Source: Ureibacillus thermosphaericus (lineage in GTDB: Bacteria; Bacillota; Bacilli; Bacillales_A; Planococcaceae). From it: a stretch of DNA of 59,886 nt. The translations under genes and the position numbers were made by a program. Location of the stretch: contig NZ_JAAXPW010000018.1 in the NCBI RefSeq assembly GCF_012396605.1, forward strand, positions 1 to 59,886, read 5' to 3'. The notes beneath the pieces are model-generated. The model saw only the letters and a program-made list of their open reading frames with translations. It ran no database searches and had not been told where the DNA came from. Below are positions 1 through 8,531 of this stretch, piece after piece; position 1 is the first letter of the stretch; each line of letters begins with the position of its first letter.

Positions 1-59
1 TAAGAAAATATGCACTACGAGGGGTGTAAAACCCTCATGAATTGGATGAAATTGTAAAA

Positions 60-96
60 GGGTGAGCTGTTTCAAACAACTCACCCCTTATTTTTG
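60..96 (+). terminator. Rho-independent terminator of an unseen upstream gene
   Basis: A GGGTGAG/CTCACCC stem with a TGTTT/AAACA extension is followed by a T-rich tail on the plus strand. It presumably ends a gene whose 3' end lies within the first 60 bases; that gene cannot be identified from what is present. Confidence 0.7.
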
Positions 97-133
97 AGGT
101 TGAAAAATACTTATGTCCCAACCTCTTTTTTTA

Positions 134-629
134 TCAAACTGAACTTGTGGCAGACGCAATTCTTTGATCTTCCTTCACACAATCAATGGCAATTACAAGA
201 GCAATAATGATGGTTTCCACCTCTTCTTTTAAGATTTGTGCTTTATAACTGTCTCCCCAAGAAAACCATTCTTTGCTTACTTGACCTATTTTTTCACCAT
301 GTTGGAATACTTGAAAATCCATATCCCACCAATTACCACGTACTTCTATTCCAGCTGAATCTATCGTATAGCGCGATTTAAAAAAGGTAAATTCCTTTAT
401 GATTGTTATGACGTGCTGCCTTCCAACTTCAACAGTAAATTTTTGCAATACACCAAATACTTTTTTGTAATAAGGGCTACTTGTTGCCCCTCCATATTAT
501 AAATTGAAAAGGTTTTTGGAATTTTTAAGAAGCTCCCTTTTCATAGTACACATCATTCTCATGTTCATCTTTGATCGTAAATTTATCAGTTAAGCTAAAA
601 AACTTTTGTTTTATATACAGTTGTTTCAT
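134..629 (-). pseudogene. Decayed LURP-one-related / YxjI-family protein
   Basis: The open part (134-448) encodes the C-terminal two thirds of a LURP-one/YxjI-like tubby-fold protein (FTFFKSRYTID, WFSWGDSYKAQI, ALVIAIDCV). The missing N-terminus is still legible upstream in other frames: an ATG at 629 opens MKQLYIKQKFFSLTDKFTIK, the frame breaks near the codons for YYEKG (a stop follows at GAGCTTCTTAA on the minus strand), resumes as FLKIPKTFSIYNMEGQQVAL, then breaks again just before LQKFTVEVG. Two single-base frameshifts therefore split a gene of normal family length (about 165 aa). The family's function is poorly known (membrane-associated beta-barrel fold). Sequencing error could mimic this, but two separate breaks favour real decay. 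Confidence 0.75.
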
Positions 630-663
630 TCAGACTCTTCCTTTCAAAAAGGTTACAAACCTT

Positions 664-1524
664 TTAAGACAGTTTTCGAATGATGAAATCGATAAAATAA
701 CGACTAGCAATTGGCAACGTTTTTTTATTTTTATAAGCAATGCCAATTGTTCGAATTATCGGAGGGTCCACTTCTTTTATGACAAATCGGTAACGAACTT
801 TTTTCATCACCATTTCCGATAGAATTGAAACGCCGAGTCCACTTTCGACCATTGACATTATTGTATAATCATCAATTACTCTATATTGAATATTAGGGTG
901 CAATCCTTTTTTCTTAAAAGCATTTAGCGGTTCATTTAGTTCTCCTTCTTCAAGTAATATAAACGGTTCCTTTGCTAAATCTTCTAATGTGACTGTTGAA
1001 TCGTTCGCAAGAGGATGATTTTCTGGTAAGATTGCGACCATATTATCCTGCTTTAAAACAACTGTTTCTAAGTCTTCTGCCGCATCAGGATTGACAAACC
1101 CGAAATCCACACTGCCTTCTTTAATATATTTGACGATACTTGTATATTCTCCTTGTTGCAGGTGAAATTGCACGGATGGGTAAAGGTGTTTAAAATCTTG
1201 CATTAAACTTGGCAACCAATTGCTTGAAACGCTTGTAAAAGTTCCAATTCGAATATGCCCGTTTGCTAATCCTTGCATTTCCTTCGCTTTTTCAATCAGT
1301 TCTGCATGAGAATTTGCAACTCTCGTAATAAAAGGCAAAAATTCCTCTCCATCCGGCGTTAATGTAATGCCTTTTCTTGAACGGTATATCAACGTTGTCC
1401 CCATTTCTTCTTCAAGAGCTTGAATCATCTGACTGATAGCAGACTGAGTATAACCAAGTTCTGCCGCTGCTTTTGTGAAGCTCCCTCTTTCAATCACTTT
1501 TAAGAAAGCATAGTATTGTTTCAT
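664..1524 (-). CDS. LysR-family transcriptional regulator
   Basis: A 286-residue protein with the LysR layout: winged helix-turn-helix in residues 1-60 (GSFTKAAAELGYTQSAISQ) followed by a periplasmic-binding-protein-like effector domain from about residue 88 (GHIRIGTFTSVSSNWLP) to the end. Length is normal for the family. It is divergent from the small membrane protein at 1913, so it may control that gene from the 390-bp shared upstream region, but the effector and targets are not readable from the sequence. The closest characterised relatives would be YwbI/CysL/YtlI-type activators; no specific assignment is justified. Confidence 0.9.
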   Translation of the reverse strand: MKQYYAFLKVIERGSFTKAAAELGYTQSAISQMIQALEEEMGTTLIYRSRKGITLTPDGEEFLPFITRVANSHAELIEKAKEMQGLANGHIRIGTFTSVSSNWLPSLMQDFKHLYPSVQFHLQQGEYTSIVKYIKEGSVDFGFVNPDAAEDLETVVLKQDNMVAILPENHPLANDSTVTLEDLAKEPFILLEEGELNEPLNAFKKKGLHPNIQYRVIDDYTIMSMVESGLGVSILSEMVMKKVRYRFVIKEVDPPIIRTIGIAYKNKKTLPIASRYFIDFIIRKLS

Positions 1525-1912
1525 TTCTTATAAAACCCCTTCATAGACTTGCCTATGTAATAATTATAAACATTAATTTTACTAGATTCTTCCCTAATAT
1601 GTAAAATGATGGGATGAAAACTGATATTCCAATAGCAATGGCTTATTTTATAATTTCTATTGATATTACTTGTAATTAAATCCTTTTGAAGCAGTAGTGA
1701 TGTCTGCCGCAAATTGAATTTTAACTGGACATTTATGCTAAAAGTGGGCTTCTTCACTTTAATGAAATCAAATTCATCAATCCATTCATAATTCATAAAA
1801 AATCGTATTATGATGAAATAAGCAAAGGAAAAAGGAGGAACAACAAGCTTTAAGTAAAAGGAAATGGCGACGTTAGTAGGAGCATGGAATAATGACAACA
1901 AGGAGTGTATAC
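1525..1912. other. Divergent intergenic region, LysR gene / small membrane protein
   Basis: About 390 AT-rich bases between the LysR gene and the divergent gene at 1913. It should hold both promoters and any LysR operator; several T-N11-A-like stretches occur, as expected by chance at this base composition, and none stands out. A minus-strand open frame across it has no recognisable domain or ribosome binding site. Confidence 0.4.
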
Positions 1913-2311
1913 ATGAGGGGATCCATTTGGATTAAGCTTGCAGTTCTTTACTTGATTTTTGGAATTTGTGTAGGATTATTTATGTCGATGACGCTTAAAC
2001 TTCAATGGGGTTCTGCTCATGCACATGTAAACTTAGTTGGTTTTGCAACAACGGCTATTTTCGGAGTTATCTATAGCCTTTATCCAAGAGCTGCAATCAA
2101 TTCATTAGGTAAAACACACTTTTGGCTTCATCAATTAGGGGTCCCGGTTTTCCTACTCAGCGCCTTTTTAGTTCAAGTCCCTGGTATGCTCGATACAGCA
2201 CATATTTTCACATATCTTGGCGGCGGTGCATTTTTATTAGGCAATCTCCTTTTTATCATCAACGCTTTTAAAAATATTAATGAATCTAATATTAGTAGGA
2301 AATCATTATAA
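1913..2311 (+). CDS. Small heme-copper-oxidase subunit I-like membrane protein (paralog 1)
   Basis: A 132-residue protein with four predicted membrane segments and the motif WGSAHAHVNLVGF at the start of the second, resembling the haem-ligand helix region of subunit I of heme-copper oxidases and NorB-type reductases. It is far too short to be a full subunit I (about 500 aa) and no other oxidase subunit is nearby. Such 130-aa proteins are often labelled cytochrome c oxidase-like in Bacillales; a haem-binding, assembly or sensing role is inference. The start at 1913 is chosen over ATG 1892 because AAGGAG (1900-1905) sits 7 nt before it. A paralog with the same layout lies at 13776. Confidence 0.7.
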   Translation: MRGSIWIKLAVLYLIFGICVGLFMSMTLKLQWGSAHAHVNLVGFATTAIFGVIYSLYPRAAINSLGKTHFWLHQLGVPVFLLSAFLVQVPGMLDTAHIFTYLGGGAFLLGNLLFIINAFKNINESNISRKSL

Positions 2312-2330
2312 AAATTTAGTACGCATCAAT

Positions 2331-2366
2331 AAAGGCATGCAAACTTCATTTGTTTGCATGCCTTTT
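2331..2366 (+). terminator. Rho-independent terminator
   Basis: Perfect 11-bp stem GGCATGCAAAC / GTTTGCATGCC with a 7-nt loop and TTTT tail, 20 nt after the stop of the small membrane protein. Confidence 0.85.
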
Positions 2367-2401
2367 CGATTCTCTACAAACTGATTTTGTGAGTACCTAA
2401 C

Positions 2402-2434
2402 AAAAGGCAAAGGGTGCCTCCTTTTCTTTTAGGT
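2402..2434 (+). promoter_or_regulatory. Possible leader hairpin upstream of the uracil permease
   Basis: A short AGGCA/TGCCT hairpin with flanking AAGG/CCTT pairing and a T-rich trailing run lies about 150 nt before the permease start. It could be an attenuator or a weak terminator. No clear PyrR-binding loop or purine aptamer core was recognised, so this is only a candidate. Confidence 0.25.
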
Positions 2435-2581
2435 CGTTCATTACTCTCCCAACTTATGTACAATTTTATTCTTCATCACTATATCCTTCATTAATTTGTC
2501 TTATTTCAATAGTGAAAATTTAAAATTCATATTCTAAAAATTTCATGACAGAAATACCATTTATTAAGGAGGGACACTTGT

Positions 2582-3748
2582 TTGAAAAACTTTTTGAAAG
2601 CGATTCCATTGTCTTTGCAGCATTTGTTTGCTATGTTCGGTGCGACGATTTTAGTTCCAGCACTCACCGGATTAGATCCAGGTAGTGCACTTGTTGCTAG
2701 TGGTTTAGGGACTTTAATATTCCATTTGATTACGCGTGGAAAAGTTCCTACTTATTTAGGATCGTCCTTCGCTTTCATTGCGCCTTTAGCATTGTATGTA
2801 GGGGAATTGAATTCGCCGGGCGAGGCAGTTGCAGGACTTATTAGTGTTTCAATTGTTTATGGAATTGTTGCACTTCTTATTACTTTTATTGGTTTTGATA
2901 AAGTCCGGAAAGCAATTCCTCCAGTAGTTGTTGGCCCTGTTGTGAGTATCATTGGGTTAGCATTAGCAACGACAGCTGTTACAAATATGGCTAGTGTAAA
3001 TTGGGATGTAGCAATCGTCAGCCTCCTTGCCGCAATTATCGCGACACTTGCAGGAAATAAAATGGTTCGTTTACTGCCAATTATTATTGGCCTAGGAGTA
3101 GGATACATTTATGCCGCAATTCGTGGAATCGTCGATTATAGCCCAATTGTAGATGCTCCAGTATTTGCTCTTCCTCATTTTGTCATGCCTGAATTCACAT
3201 GGATTGTCATTTTCGGAATGGCACCTATTGCATTAGTTACAATCATCGAAGACTTAGGACATATGTTCGTATTAAATGAGATTACAGGTAAGGATGTAAC
3301 GAAGGATCCAGGATTCTCAAGCATTCTTTGGGGAAACGGTCTCGCTACATTTATCTCTGGTTTAATTGGAGGTCCTGCACAAACAACTTATGCAGAAAAC
3401 CTTGGCGTATTAGCAATTACTCGTCAATTCTCTAGCAGAATTATTCAAGGTGCGGGTGTCATTGCCATCTTATTAGGTTTATTCGGAAAAGTAGGGGCTG
3501 CAATTCAATCTATTCCTGTTGCTGTTATGGGTGGTATTTGTATCTTGTTATTTGGTATGATTGCTGGGATGGGAATACGCCACATGATCGAAGAAAAAGT
3601 GGATATGACGAACATGAAAAACTTAATTATTGTAGCAGTTATCTTTATTATCGGTATTGGATATGCAAACGGGATCGCTTATGCAACAATTGCTGGATTG
3701 CTTATTTATTGGCTTATTCCTGATTTTACAACAAAGAAGCAAAATTAA
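2582..3748 (+). CDS. Uracil/xanthine permease, NCS2 family (UraA/PyrP-like)
   Basis: A 388-residue integral membrane protein of the nucleobase:cation symporter-2 family. It has the N-terminal SLQHLFAMFGATILVP signature of uracil permeases, the conserved EDLGHM-type acidic helix (IIEDLGHMFVLNEITG, around residue 215) and GGPAQTTYAENLGVLAITR around residues 265-282, the substrate- and proton-binding half-helix region. UraA-type proteins import uracil with protons. The slightly shorter length than PyrP (about 430 aa) reflects a short C-terminus. The start is a TTG with a strong AAGGAGG ribosome site 9 nt upstream. It is a single-gene unit between terminators; exact substrate (uracil versus xanthine) is inferred. 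Confidence 0.9.
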   Translation: MKNFLKAIPLSLQHLFAMFGATILVPALTGLDPGSALVASGLGTLIFHLITRGKVPTYLGSSFAFIAPLALYVGELNSPGEAVAGLISVSIVYGIVALLITFIGFDKVRKAIPPVVVGPVVSIIGLALATTAVTNMASVNWDVAIVSLLAAIIATLAGNKMVRLLPIIIGLGVGYIYAAIRGIVDYSPIVDAPVFALPHFVMPEFTWIVIFGMAPIALVTIIEDLGHMFVLNEITGKDVTKDPGFSSILWGNGLATFISGLIGGPAQTTYAENLGVLAITRQFSSRIIQGAGVIAILLGLFGKVGAAIQSIPVAVMGGICILLFGMIAGMGIRHMIEEKVDMTNMKNLIIVAVIFIIGIGYANGIAYATIAGLLIYWLIPDFTTKKQN

Positions 3749-3750
3749 AA

Positions 3751-3800
3751 TAAAAATGCCGTTCCACATCTTGTTAAATGTGGGACGGCAAATTTTTTCC
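3751..3800. terminator. Bidirectional terminator between convergent genes
   Basis: A 12-13 bp stem (TGCCGTTCCACAT-type arm at 3757-3769 with ATGTGGGACGGCA at 3778-3790) flanked by A-run and T-run, serving both the permease and the convergent catalase gene. Confidence 0.9.
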
Positions 3801-3808
3801 CAAACTTA

Positions 3809-4699
3809 TTACAAGTTGCTTTGCAGTCTTTTTAAAATCCGTAAATAATCATCCCGGTCAATTCCAGGAGCAAATTCTTCTGGAAGTTCAGGAAAATCTG
3901 GTACCGGTGCTCCTTCTGGCATTCCGTGAATCACTCTCAACTGTTCGCCCGTTTCAGGATTCTTCCCTTTCCAAATTTGATTAATATCGCGATAATCTTC
4001 TTCTCCCCATGTATACAATACATTATATAATCCCTGTTCCATAAATGGTCTTGCATAATCAAATTTGTTATTATCAAGACTTGGTACTGGGAGCATTTTT
4101 CCAACATCTACTCCTGTTGCCATTTCGATTGCTTTTGCATAAGCAATAATGTGTGTGCCACCTCTAACGAGTAAGTATCCAATCATCGTTAAGGCAGTCG
4201 GGTGAGTTGTCATCTCGTAAACCCTCATTTTATGAGTTCTGGCACCAATCTCTAATAAATAATTGAAAAGTAAATCAGCTACGAGGTTACCGGAATTTGT
4301 AACGTATTCACCATTCCATGGTCTACCCATTGAATCTCCTGGATAAGCAGTTTGAGCAGTCGTCGTAAAGTGGAGGGAATAACGTGCGTCTTTTCCGTTT
4401 TGGAGTGGAGCGGTATCAGGACCAGTTGGAACTGTGTTGCCAATGGAGAGCAGGTTGATAGTATTCGCCACTAACTCCACATGACCAAATTCTTCTGCTG
4501 TAATACTTGCCACTAAGTCATAAAAAGGTTTAAGCTTTTTTTTGCCGCGGAAATTAAAGGATTGGAACATGTAATTGTTTAGCGTAGACATTTCACCGAA
4601 CTTACCACCAAGTAATTCTTGAACAGCTGCAGCGGCATTCATATCACCATGTTCCGGAATTGGTAAGTCTATCAGAATTTTATTCACTCGTTTCATCAT
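3809..4699 (-). CDS. Manganese catalase
   Basis: A 296-residue di-manganese catalase that disproportionates hydrogen peroxide. The metal ligands known from the Lactobacillus plantarum and Thermus enzymes are all in place: Glu36 (KFGEMSTLNNYM), Glu70 and His73 (EEFGHVE), Glu150 (YLLEIGARTHKMRVYEM) and His183 (GGTHIIAYAK). Length is typical. In spore formers such catalases (YdbD, CotJC relatives) are sporulation- or stress-associated. The next gene downstream in the same direction upstream of it (4771) encodes a YuzF-like protein, a pairing that fits spore-related expression, which is inference. GGAGG lies 12 nt before the ATG. Confidence 0.95.
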   Translation of the reverse strand: MMKRVNKILIDLPIPEHGDMNAAAAVQELLGGKFGEMSTLNNYMFQSFNFRGKKKLKPFYDLVASITAEEFGHVELVANTINLLSIGNTVPTGPDTAPLQNGKDARYSLHFTTTAQTAYPGDSMGRPWNGEYVTNSGNLVADLLFNYLLEIGARTHKMRVYEMTTHPTALTMIGYLLVRGGTHIIAYAKAIEMATGVDVGKMLPVPSLDNNKFDYARPFMEQGLYNVLYTWGEEDYRDINQIWKGKNPETGEQLRVIHGMPEGAPVPDFPELPEEFAPGIDRDDYLRILKRLQSNL

Positions 4700-4770
4700 A
4701 AGCGATTAAGCCTCCATCCATAATTTTTAACCGTTTCTATCTTATGATGGACGGAGCTTGACCTATGCAT

Positions 4771-4974
4771 TCATAATGGTTGAATCCAAATAATTTGTTC
4801 AGTTCGAACAAAAAATGGCGATCCACCCATATGAATAACAATATGATCTGGCATCACGGTTTTCAATTCCCCACGTACACTGCCGCGAACTGTTTGAACA
4901 GCAATGGATCGATTTAGAAGGCCTTTTAACGACTCAAATACATACGGATCACTGAGTTTCCAGTTTCCACTCAT
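4771..4974 (-). CDS. DUF2642 / YuzF-family protein
   Basis: A 67-residue soluble protein with the DUF2642 pattern: SLKGLLNRSIAVQTVRGSVRGELKTV followed by PDHIVIHMGGSPFFVR and QIIWIQP, a small Sm-like beta-barrel type fold. Members such as Bacillus YuzF are short, of unknown function and frequently sporulation-linked. It is preceded by a GGGGTGTTGAAA-type ribosome site and lies 70 nt upstream of the catalase, so the two are probably co-transcribed. Confidence 0.8.
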   Translation of the reverse strand: MSGNWKLSDPYVFESLKGLLNRSIAVQTVRGSVRGELKTVMPDHIVIHMGGSPFFVRTEQIIWIQPL

Positions 4975-5097
4975 ATTTCAACACCCCTTTTTACGAATCC
5001 ATTGCAATATATGCAATATTTGACGAAAATGTGCTATTGTCTACGGAGTTTCAAATTTTATAATAATCCAAAATTTTCTTCTTAATGTAAAAGCAAC

Positions 5098-5155
5098 AAA
5101 AAAAGTGCTGCACTCTTGAGATGATTACGTAAAGTGCTGCACTTTCTTAAAAGTA
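5098..5155 (-). terminator. Terminator of the DUF378 gene
   Basis: Two copies of AAAGTGCTGCACT separated by 18 nt pair with each other (one central mismatch); on the minus strand the stem is followed by a seven-T run. It lies directly after the stop at 5158. Confidence 0.75.
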
Positions 5156-5157
5156 TT

Positions 5158-5475
5158 TTATTCATTTCGCTTGTTTTTTTCTTCTACAGAAGTGAAATCA
5201 GCTTCTTCTCCAAATTCCGTTCCGTAATTAATATTGTTTTGTTGGCTTCTAGGACGAACCGTTTCTTGTCGCTCCATATCTTCCCATGGTTGAAACAAGA
5301 GTGTTAAACAAAATAGTCCGCTTAAACCAACTAGACTGTAGATAATACGTGATAAGGCTGTATCTTGTCCTCCAAATAATGTCGCGACTAAATCAAAATT
5401 AAAAAATCCAATAAGTCCCCAATTAATAGCTCCGATAATTGCTAATACTAAAGCTATTCTTTGCAACGTTCTCAT
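5158..5475 (-). CDS. DUF378 family membrane protein (YuzA-like)
   Basis: A 105-residue protein whose first 65 residues are the DUF378 domain: two membrane helices with ALVLAIIGAINWGLIGFFNFD and IIYSLVGLSGLFCL. The C-terminal 40 residues are hydrophilic and acidic. Function is unknown for the family. The start at 5475 (MRTLQRIAL) is chosen over a longer frame because AAAGGAGG lies 8 nt before it and conservation begins there. Confidence 0.85.
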   Translation of the reverse strand: MRTLQRIALVLAIIGAINWGLIGFFNFDLVATLFGGQDTALSRIIYSLVGLSGLFCLTLLFQPWEDMERQETVRPRSQQNNINYGTEFGEEADFTSVEEKNKRNE

Positions 5476-5723
5476 GCAACATACCTCCTTTATTCTCCAT
5501 TTACAATTCATTGGTATTTGAATTGTATTTTTATCATTTGTTTCAAAGGAGGTTTTCATACGTTTAAAGTTGGGATTTTTTATAATGAATGGTTTCCGAA
5601 TTTGGAGTTTGTTACTAATATTTGAATTTATTGATATTCTGATGCTAAATTTTGTTAAGAATAAACTTTTCCTTTGTTTAGCTTAATTGAAGACAGAAAA
5701 TAATACTTACACTCTAATTCAAT

Positions 5724-6095
5724 TTATTTTAAGTGTTCATTTAAAATGTTCTCTTCCAAAACTCCATCTGTACTACCATACACTTTGACGATATGTTTTT
5801 TCCCCCAAGTACATAGAGCATCTAGAATCCCTTTCAAACTCCAACCATATTCACTTAATTCATACTCAACCTTCGGAGGAACTTGATGATAAACAATTCG
5901 TTTAATAACTCCATCTTGCTCCAATTCGCGTAATTGTTGAGTTAACATTTTCTGTGTTATATCTGGCATTAGACGCTTTAATTCGCTTGGACGTTTCTTA
6001 CCGCGAATTAAATGGCATAAGATGACACATTTCCACTTTCCGCCTATCACTTCTAACGTTGCTTCCACTGATATATTATATTTTTTATTCTTCAA
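5724..6095 (-). CDS. HxlR-family transcriptional regulator (YtcD-like)
   Basis: A 123-residue winged-helix regulator with the HxlR hallmarks: GGKWKCVILCHLIRGKKRPSEL-type helix (residues 18-38), DITQKMLTQQLRELEQDGVIKR recognition helix, and VEYELSEYGWSLKGILDALCTWG dimer helix. It is divergent from an MFS exporter and an aldo/keto reductase, the same arrangement as ytcD-ytbD-ytbE of Bacillus subtilis. HxlR proteins often sense electrophiles through a conserved N-terminal cysteine; here Cys23 (KWKCVI) and Cys27 are present. Repression of the divergent operon is inference. Confidence 0.88.
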   Translation of the reverse strand: MKNKKYNISVEATLEVIGGKWKCVILCHLIRGKKRPSELKRLMPDITQKMLTQQLRELEQDGVIKRIVYHQVPPKVEYELSEYGWSLKGILDALCTWGKKHIVKVYGSTDGVLEENILNEHLK

Positions 6096-6296
6096 TGATC
6101 CTTCCCCCTATTCAATAGGTACCAAAAAGTAACTATATCACTAATAAGTATCTATGGCACTTTAAAGTACGTAATTTCCCTTTTGTTTTCTATTATTCAT
6201 AATAGCATTATCCAAATAATCTACGTAGATTTTTGGTCAATCATTTAAGCCAAAAGTGTCTATTTATTAGAAAGTCAATTTTTGGGAGGAAATTAA
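6096..6296. promoter_or_regulatory. Divergent promoter region with candidate HxlR operator
   Basis: The 200-bp region between the HxlR and MFS genes carries several AGTA/TACT words (6128-6153 and 6170-6177). One pair, AGTAACT ... AAGTATCT at 6128-6153, is spaced like known HxlR/YodB-type operators but is imperfect. GGGAGG precedes the MFS start at 6297. Confidence 0.35.
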
Positions 6297-7508
6297 ATGG
6301 CTTTAAGTAATCATCAAAGTATATTAGCATTATTAGCTTTAGCTATTAGTGCATTTGCAATAGGAACAACAGAATTTATTAGTGTAGGTCTCTTACCGCT
6401 AATAGCGGAAGATTTGGAAATATCGGTTACAACAGCAGGATTAACCGTTTCTTTATATGCTTTAGGAGTGACATTTGGAGCTCCAATTCTAACATCCCTA
6501 ACTACTAGTATGTCACGAAAGCTATTATTACTTTTGATTATGTTCATATTCATCATTGGGAACAGTATTGCTTCATTTGCAACAAATATTAGTGTTTTAC
6601 TTATTGCCCGTGTCCTTTCTGCCTTCTCACATGGAGTCTTTATGTCCATTGGTTCTACAATAGCAGCAAATTTAGTATCAGAAGAAAGAAGGGCTAGCGC
6701 CATATCCATTATGTTTTCTGGACTCACTGTTGCCACTATTACAGGAGTACCAATCGGAACGTTTATAGGACAACAATTCGGCTGGAGAATTGCCTTTTTT
6801 ATTATTGTGGTCATTGGAGTAATAGCCCTTATTGCAAACAGTTTGTTAATTCCATCCTCTTTACCAAAAGGAACTCGTACAACGTTTCATGATCAATTCA
6901 AATTATTAACGAATGGTCGCTTACTATTATTGTTTATCATTACAGCCTTAGGTTATGGAGGTACCTTTGTAGTGTTTACTTATTTGTCTCCAATTCTCCA
7001 GATTATAACAGGTTTTCAAGAAGGAACAGTTGCCTTGATTCTTCTTGGATATGGTATTGCTATCGCTATTGGCAACATGATTGGCGGAAAATTATCTAAT
7101 CGCAATCCAATTAAGGCATTATTTTATATGTTTATTGTACAGGCAGTCATTTTATTTAGTCTTTTATTTACCGCGCCATATAAATCATTAGGATTAATTA
7201 CCATTTTCTTAATGGGGCTTCTAGCTTTTATGAATGTACCTGGTCTACAAGTGTATGTAGTAATTTTAGCCGAAAGATTCGTACCAACTGGGGTGGATGT
7301 AGCCTCAGCAATCAATATTGCTTCATTTAACGCTGGAATTGCAATAGGTGCCTATTTAGGGGGTATTATTACAGACACTATAGGTCTTATTCACACCTCT
7401 TGGATGGGAGCGCTTATGGTGATGATAGCAGCCATTCTTTCTGGTTACTGCCTATCTTTTGAGAGTAAAGATCGAAATAAAATCGGAGTAAAGGGGGTGG
7501 TCTCTTAA
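6297..7508 (+). CDS. MFS efflux transporter (YtbD/AraJ-like, DHA1 type)
   Basis: A 403-residue, 12-helix major facilitator. The N-terminus AISAFAIGTTEFISVGLLPLIAEDL is the DHA1 drug/sugar-efflux signature, followed by the loop 2-3 region and motif C-like GLTVATITGVPIGTFIGQQFGWR in helix 5 (residues 140-165). Proteins of this type export small toxic compounds or sugars. The gene begins at ATG with GGGAGG 9 nt upstream and is followed after 63 nt by an aldo/keto reductase, so it probably forms a detoxification operon controlled by the divergent HxlR regulator. Symbol ytbD is by synteny only. Confidence 0.9.
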   Translation: MALSNHQSILALLALAISAFAIGTTEFISVGLLPLIAEDLEISVTTAGLTVSLYALGVTFGAPILTSLTTSMSRKLLLLLIMFIFIIGNSIASFATNISVLLIARVLSAFSHGVFMSIGSTIAANLVSEERRASAISIMFSGLTVATITGVPIGTFIGQQFGWRIAFFIIVVIGVIALIANSLLIPSSLPKGTRTTFHDQFKLLTNGRLLLLFIITALGYGGTFVVFTYLSPILQIITGFQEGTVALILLGYGIAIAIGNMIGGKLSNRNPIKALFYMFIVQAVILFSLLFTAPYKSLGLITIFLMGLLAFMNVPGLQVYVVILAERFVPTGVDVASAINIASFNAGIAIGAYLGGIITDTIGLIHTSWMGALMVMIAAILSGYCLSFESKDRNKIGVKGVVS

Positions 7509-7571
7509 AATTTTTCTCAAGTCATAAACCGATTGATAAATCCTGAATATAGAACATTGGAGGTCATAACG

Positions 7572-8414
7572 TTGATTACTAATTTACAAGATACAACTAC
7601 TTTGTATAATGGTGTAAAAATGCCTTGGCTTGGAATTGGTGTATTTAAAGTAGAAGAAGGTCCCGAATTAGTAAATGCTGTTAAATCGGCAATAAAAAAT
7701 GGTTACCGCAGTATTGATACAGCCTCTATTTATAATAATGAAGAAGGCGTTGGGCAAGCCATTCGTGAAGGGATAGAAGAATTAAACATTCCAAGAGAAG
7801 ATCTATTCATTACATCAAAAGTGTGGAATTCTGACTTAGGCTACGAATCAACTATTGCCGCATATGAAAAAAGCTTAAAGAAACTTGGTCTTGAATATTT
7901 AGATCTATATCTAATCCACTGGCCAGTGAAAGGTAAATATAAAGAAGCTTGGAAAGCATTGGAGACCCTTTATAAAGAAGGTAGAGTTCGAGCAATTGGA
8001 GTAAGTAATTTCCAAATTCACCACCTTGAAGATTTAATGAAAGATGCTGAAATAAAACCTATGGTTAATCAAGTTGAATATCATCCTCGATTAACACAAA
8101 TCGATTTAAAAGCCTTTTGTCAACAAAACGGAATTCAATTAGAAGCATGGTCCCCTTTAATGCAAGGGCAATTATTAGATAATCCAATCTTACAAGAAAT
8201 TGCGAATAAACATAACAAATCAATTGCCCAAGTAATCATTCGATGGGACTTACAAAACGGAGTAGTAACCATTCCAAAATCAATTAGAGAACATCGAATT
8301 ATTGAAAATTCAAATGTATTTGACTTTGAATTAACTAGAGAAGAGATGGAAAGAATTAACGAACTCAATCAAAATCTGAGAGTAGGACCAGATCCGGACA
8401 ACTTTGATTTTTAA
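7572..8414 (+). CDS. ytbE: Aldo/keto reductase (YtbE-like)
   Basis: A 280-residue NADPH-dependent aldo/keto reductase. The AKR tetrad is visible: Asp (GYRSIDTASIYNNEEGVG, with Tyr four residues on), Lys (FITSKVW) and His (YLIHWP); the NADPH-binding IPKSIREHRI and a C-terminal GPDPDNFDF match YtbE-type AKR5G enzymes closely, as does the length. The start is taken as TTG 7572, with GGAGG at 7559-7563, because family similarity begins there; a longer frame back to 7533 lacks a ribosome site. It follows the exporter in an apparent operon. Likely reduces aldehydes such as methylglyoxal. Confidence 0.93.
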   Translation: MITNLQDTTTLYNGVKMPWLGIGVFKVEEGPELVNAVKSAIKNGYRSIDTASIYNNEEGVGQAIREGIEELNIPREDLFITSKVWNSDLGYESTIAAYEKSLKKLGLEYLDLYLIHWPVKGKYKEAWKALETLYKEGRVRAIGVSNFQIHHLEDLMKDAEIKPMVNQVEYHPRLTQIDLKAFCQQNGIQLEAWSPLMQGQLLDNPILQEIANKHNKSIAQVIIRWDLQNGVVTIPKSIREHRIIENSNVFDFELTREEMERINELNQNLRVGPDPDNFDF

Positions 8415-8419
8415 AAAAC

Positions 8420-8456
8420 ATTTAACTACACCACTATTAGATGGTGTAGTTTTTTT
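8420..8456 (+). terminator. Rho-independent terminator
   Basis: Ten-bp stem AACTACACCA / TGGTGTAGTT, 8-nt loop, then seven T, 10 nt after the reductase stop. Confidence 0.9.
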
Positions 8457-8531
8457 CTGTTTTATACAACTATGAACATCTTCATCTAATCGGATAAAGA
8501 TTTTTTCAAAATATATTTAAGTCATACATCT

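Noticed and set aside
1521-1901. 126-codon minus-strand open frame upstream of the LysR gene
   Set aside because: No ribosome site, no recognisable domain, lies entirely in the divergent promoter region and its start overlaps the neighbouring gene's ribosome site.
6314-6814. 166-codon minus-strand open frame
   Set aside because: Shadow of the MFS transporter gene, which has a proper start and family similarity.
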